64,000 bases of DNA, taken from contig DATGZN010000109.1 of assembly GCA_035297145.1 (NCBI GenBank), forward strand, positions 131,892-195,891. Reading direction: 5' to 3'. Both the position numbers and the translations under genes were made by a program. The stretch is from QHXW01 sp035297145 (GTDB lineage Bacteria; Acidobacteriota; Terriglobia; Bryobacterales; Bryobacteraceae). The notes under the pieces are model-generated. The model saw only the letters and a list, made by a program, of their open reading frames with translations, made no database searches and was not told the DNA's origin. Below are positions 63,603-64,000 of this stretch, piece by piece (the stretch's first letter is position 1; every line of letters starts with the position of its first letter).

Positions 63603-63863
63603 ACTGACTCGGTCGGGTCGAGGACTGGCGCTATTGTTCCGCAGGTGCGGCTGAATTGAACGAATGCCTCCGCTATCTTCGCAACGCACTTTTTGGGATT
63701 CAGTACAACGGGCGGTCTGGCACCGGGTTTTGCCGACACCGGGTTTTGCCGCTTCCGGTCAGCGCTGACTCCAACCGTTCGATATGATCGCTTCCTGCAA
63801 ATCACGTTCTAAGGCCGAGAACGCCGGCAGATCCCGCAGCGGGCTAAAATCTTCACAATACGG
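63603..63863. other. gene-free stretch between the ankyrin fragment and the IS3 end
   Basis: About 260 bp without a supported gene. It holds a 16-bp tandem duplication (63721-63752). A minus-strand frame of about 120 codons covers part of it and the ankyrin gene but has no family. Confidence 0.4.
63721..63752. repeat. 16-bp tandem duplication
   Basis: CACCGGGTTTTGCCGA followed directly by CACCGGGTTTTGCCGC, 15/16 identical. Two units only. It lies 110 bp from the IS3 element end. Confidence 0.8.
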
Positions 63864-64000
63864 TGCGTGTCAATGAAAATGAGACACACAGCGTGAAAGT
63901 TTAAGGAGCTTTCTCCTGGTCCGGAGGCTTGTTGATCCAGACGGCAGTAGGGAGAGAAGGCGGCTTGGGAGGGCGGCGGACGAAGCGTTCCGGGTGAGTC
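63864..64000 (-). mobile_element. end of an IS3-family insertion sequence, continuing past the window
   Basis: The last 99 bp encode, on the minus strand, the C-terminus of an IS3-type transposase. Beyond its stop the sequence GTGTCTCATTTTCATTGACACG (in two blocks around 63866-63886) resembles IS3-type termini and starts with TG at about 63864 on the plus strand. The boundary is an estimate. Confidence 0.7.
63901..63999 (-). CDS. IS3-family transposase (integrase-type), C-terminal 32 residues
   Basis: Minus-strand frame open to the right edge: THPERFVRRPPKPPSLPTAV followed by WINKPP and a TAA stop at 63901-63903. HPERFVR...P..LPxxVWINxP is the characteristic C-terminal tail of IS3/IS150-group transposases, after the DDE rve core. 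Everything upstream lies beyond the window, so intactness cannot be judged. Confidence 0.82.
   Translation of the reverse strand, partial: THPERFVRRPPKPPSLPTAVWINKPPDQEKAP

Noticed and set aside
1..64000. CRISPR array, rRNA operon, prophage or secondary-metabolite cluster
   Set aside because: None seen: no regularly spaced direct repeats, no rRNA sequence, no phage structural genes and no NRPS/PKS motifs.

Overview
The window reads as chromosomal DNA of a GC-rich acidobacterium, most likely of the Bryobacterales / Candidatus Solibacter type. This is inferred from family content: two roughly 830-residue FtsX/MacB-like permeases of the acidobacterial type, an Oar-like TonB-dependent receptor with an N-terminal carboxypeptidase-regulatory domain, a TolB-plus-TPR regulator, a zinc-ribbon Ser/Thr kinase, DUF1080 and Tat-exported sugar-metabolism proteins. 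No rRNA is present, so the assignment rests on proteins only.

It covers the replication-origin neighbourhood. dnaA-dnaN-gyrB lies at 19.7-24.8 kb with one perfect DnaA box after dnaA. mnmG-rsmG-parA-parB lies at 58.7-62.8 kb, with two 15/16 matches to parS exactly 60 bp apart at the end of rsmG. About 34 kb of mixed genes separates the two clusters.

Layout. 0-9 kb: 3' part of galE, a beta-propeller protein, two TPR proteins (one a TolB/TPR regulator), a HAD phosphatase with coupled small genes, and an ABC-2 exporter. 9-15.4 kb: carbohydrate-type accessory genes (PHP-like hydrolase, DUF1080, an atypical sulfatase, two tandem sugar isomerase/epimerases) around a small defence-like patch, namely a DUF433 antitoxin with only a stub of its partner and a jelly-roll fused to a nucleoside-deoxyribosyltransferase/TIR-like domain. 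15.5-19.3 kb: ygfZ and a sulfur-assimilation operon cysH-cysC-PHP phosphatase. 24.8-29.5 kb: methyltransferase, VOC protein, AraC regulator, Ser/Thr kinase. 30-38 kb: oxidoreductase, CocE-like hydrolase, glycine-rich protein, permease, VOC protein, sulfite dehydrogenase fused to cytochrome c. 38.3-43.7 kb: a MacA/MacB-like export locus rearranged around an IS66 relic. 44-50 kb: accA, a TonB-dependent receptor flanked by two copies of a paired CATCATGATG element, VapBC and a nucleoside hydrolase. 50-58.6 kb: dnaE, orphan antitoxin-like genes, a YihY protein, a membrane-anchored spermidine-synthase-like protein and glutaryl-CoA dehydrogenase. Right end: MerR regulator, ankyrin fragment and the end of an IS3-family element.

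Recurrent themes are NTGA stop/start overlaps with TTG or even CTG starts, small dispersed palindromic repeats next to stop codons, and transposon scars. The best candidates for new biology are the jelly-roll/NDT-like fusion (12374-13333), the paired CATCATGATG elements (44984-45015 and 48618-48649), and the link between cysH-cysC and a PHP phosphatase whose only usable start appears to be CTG. All coordinates and motifs were read by eye; no database search was run.
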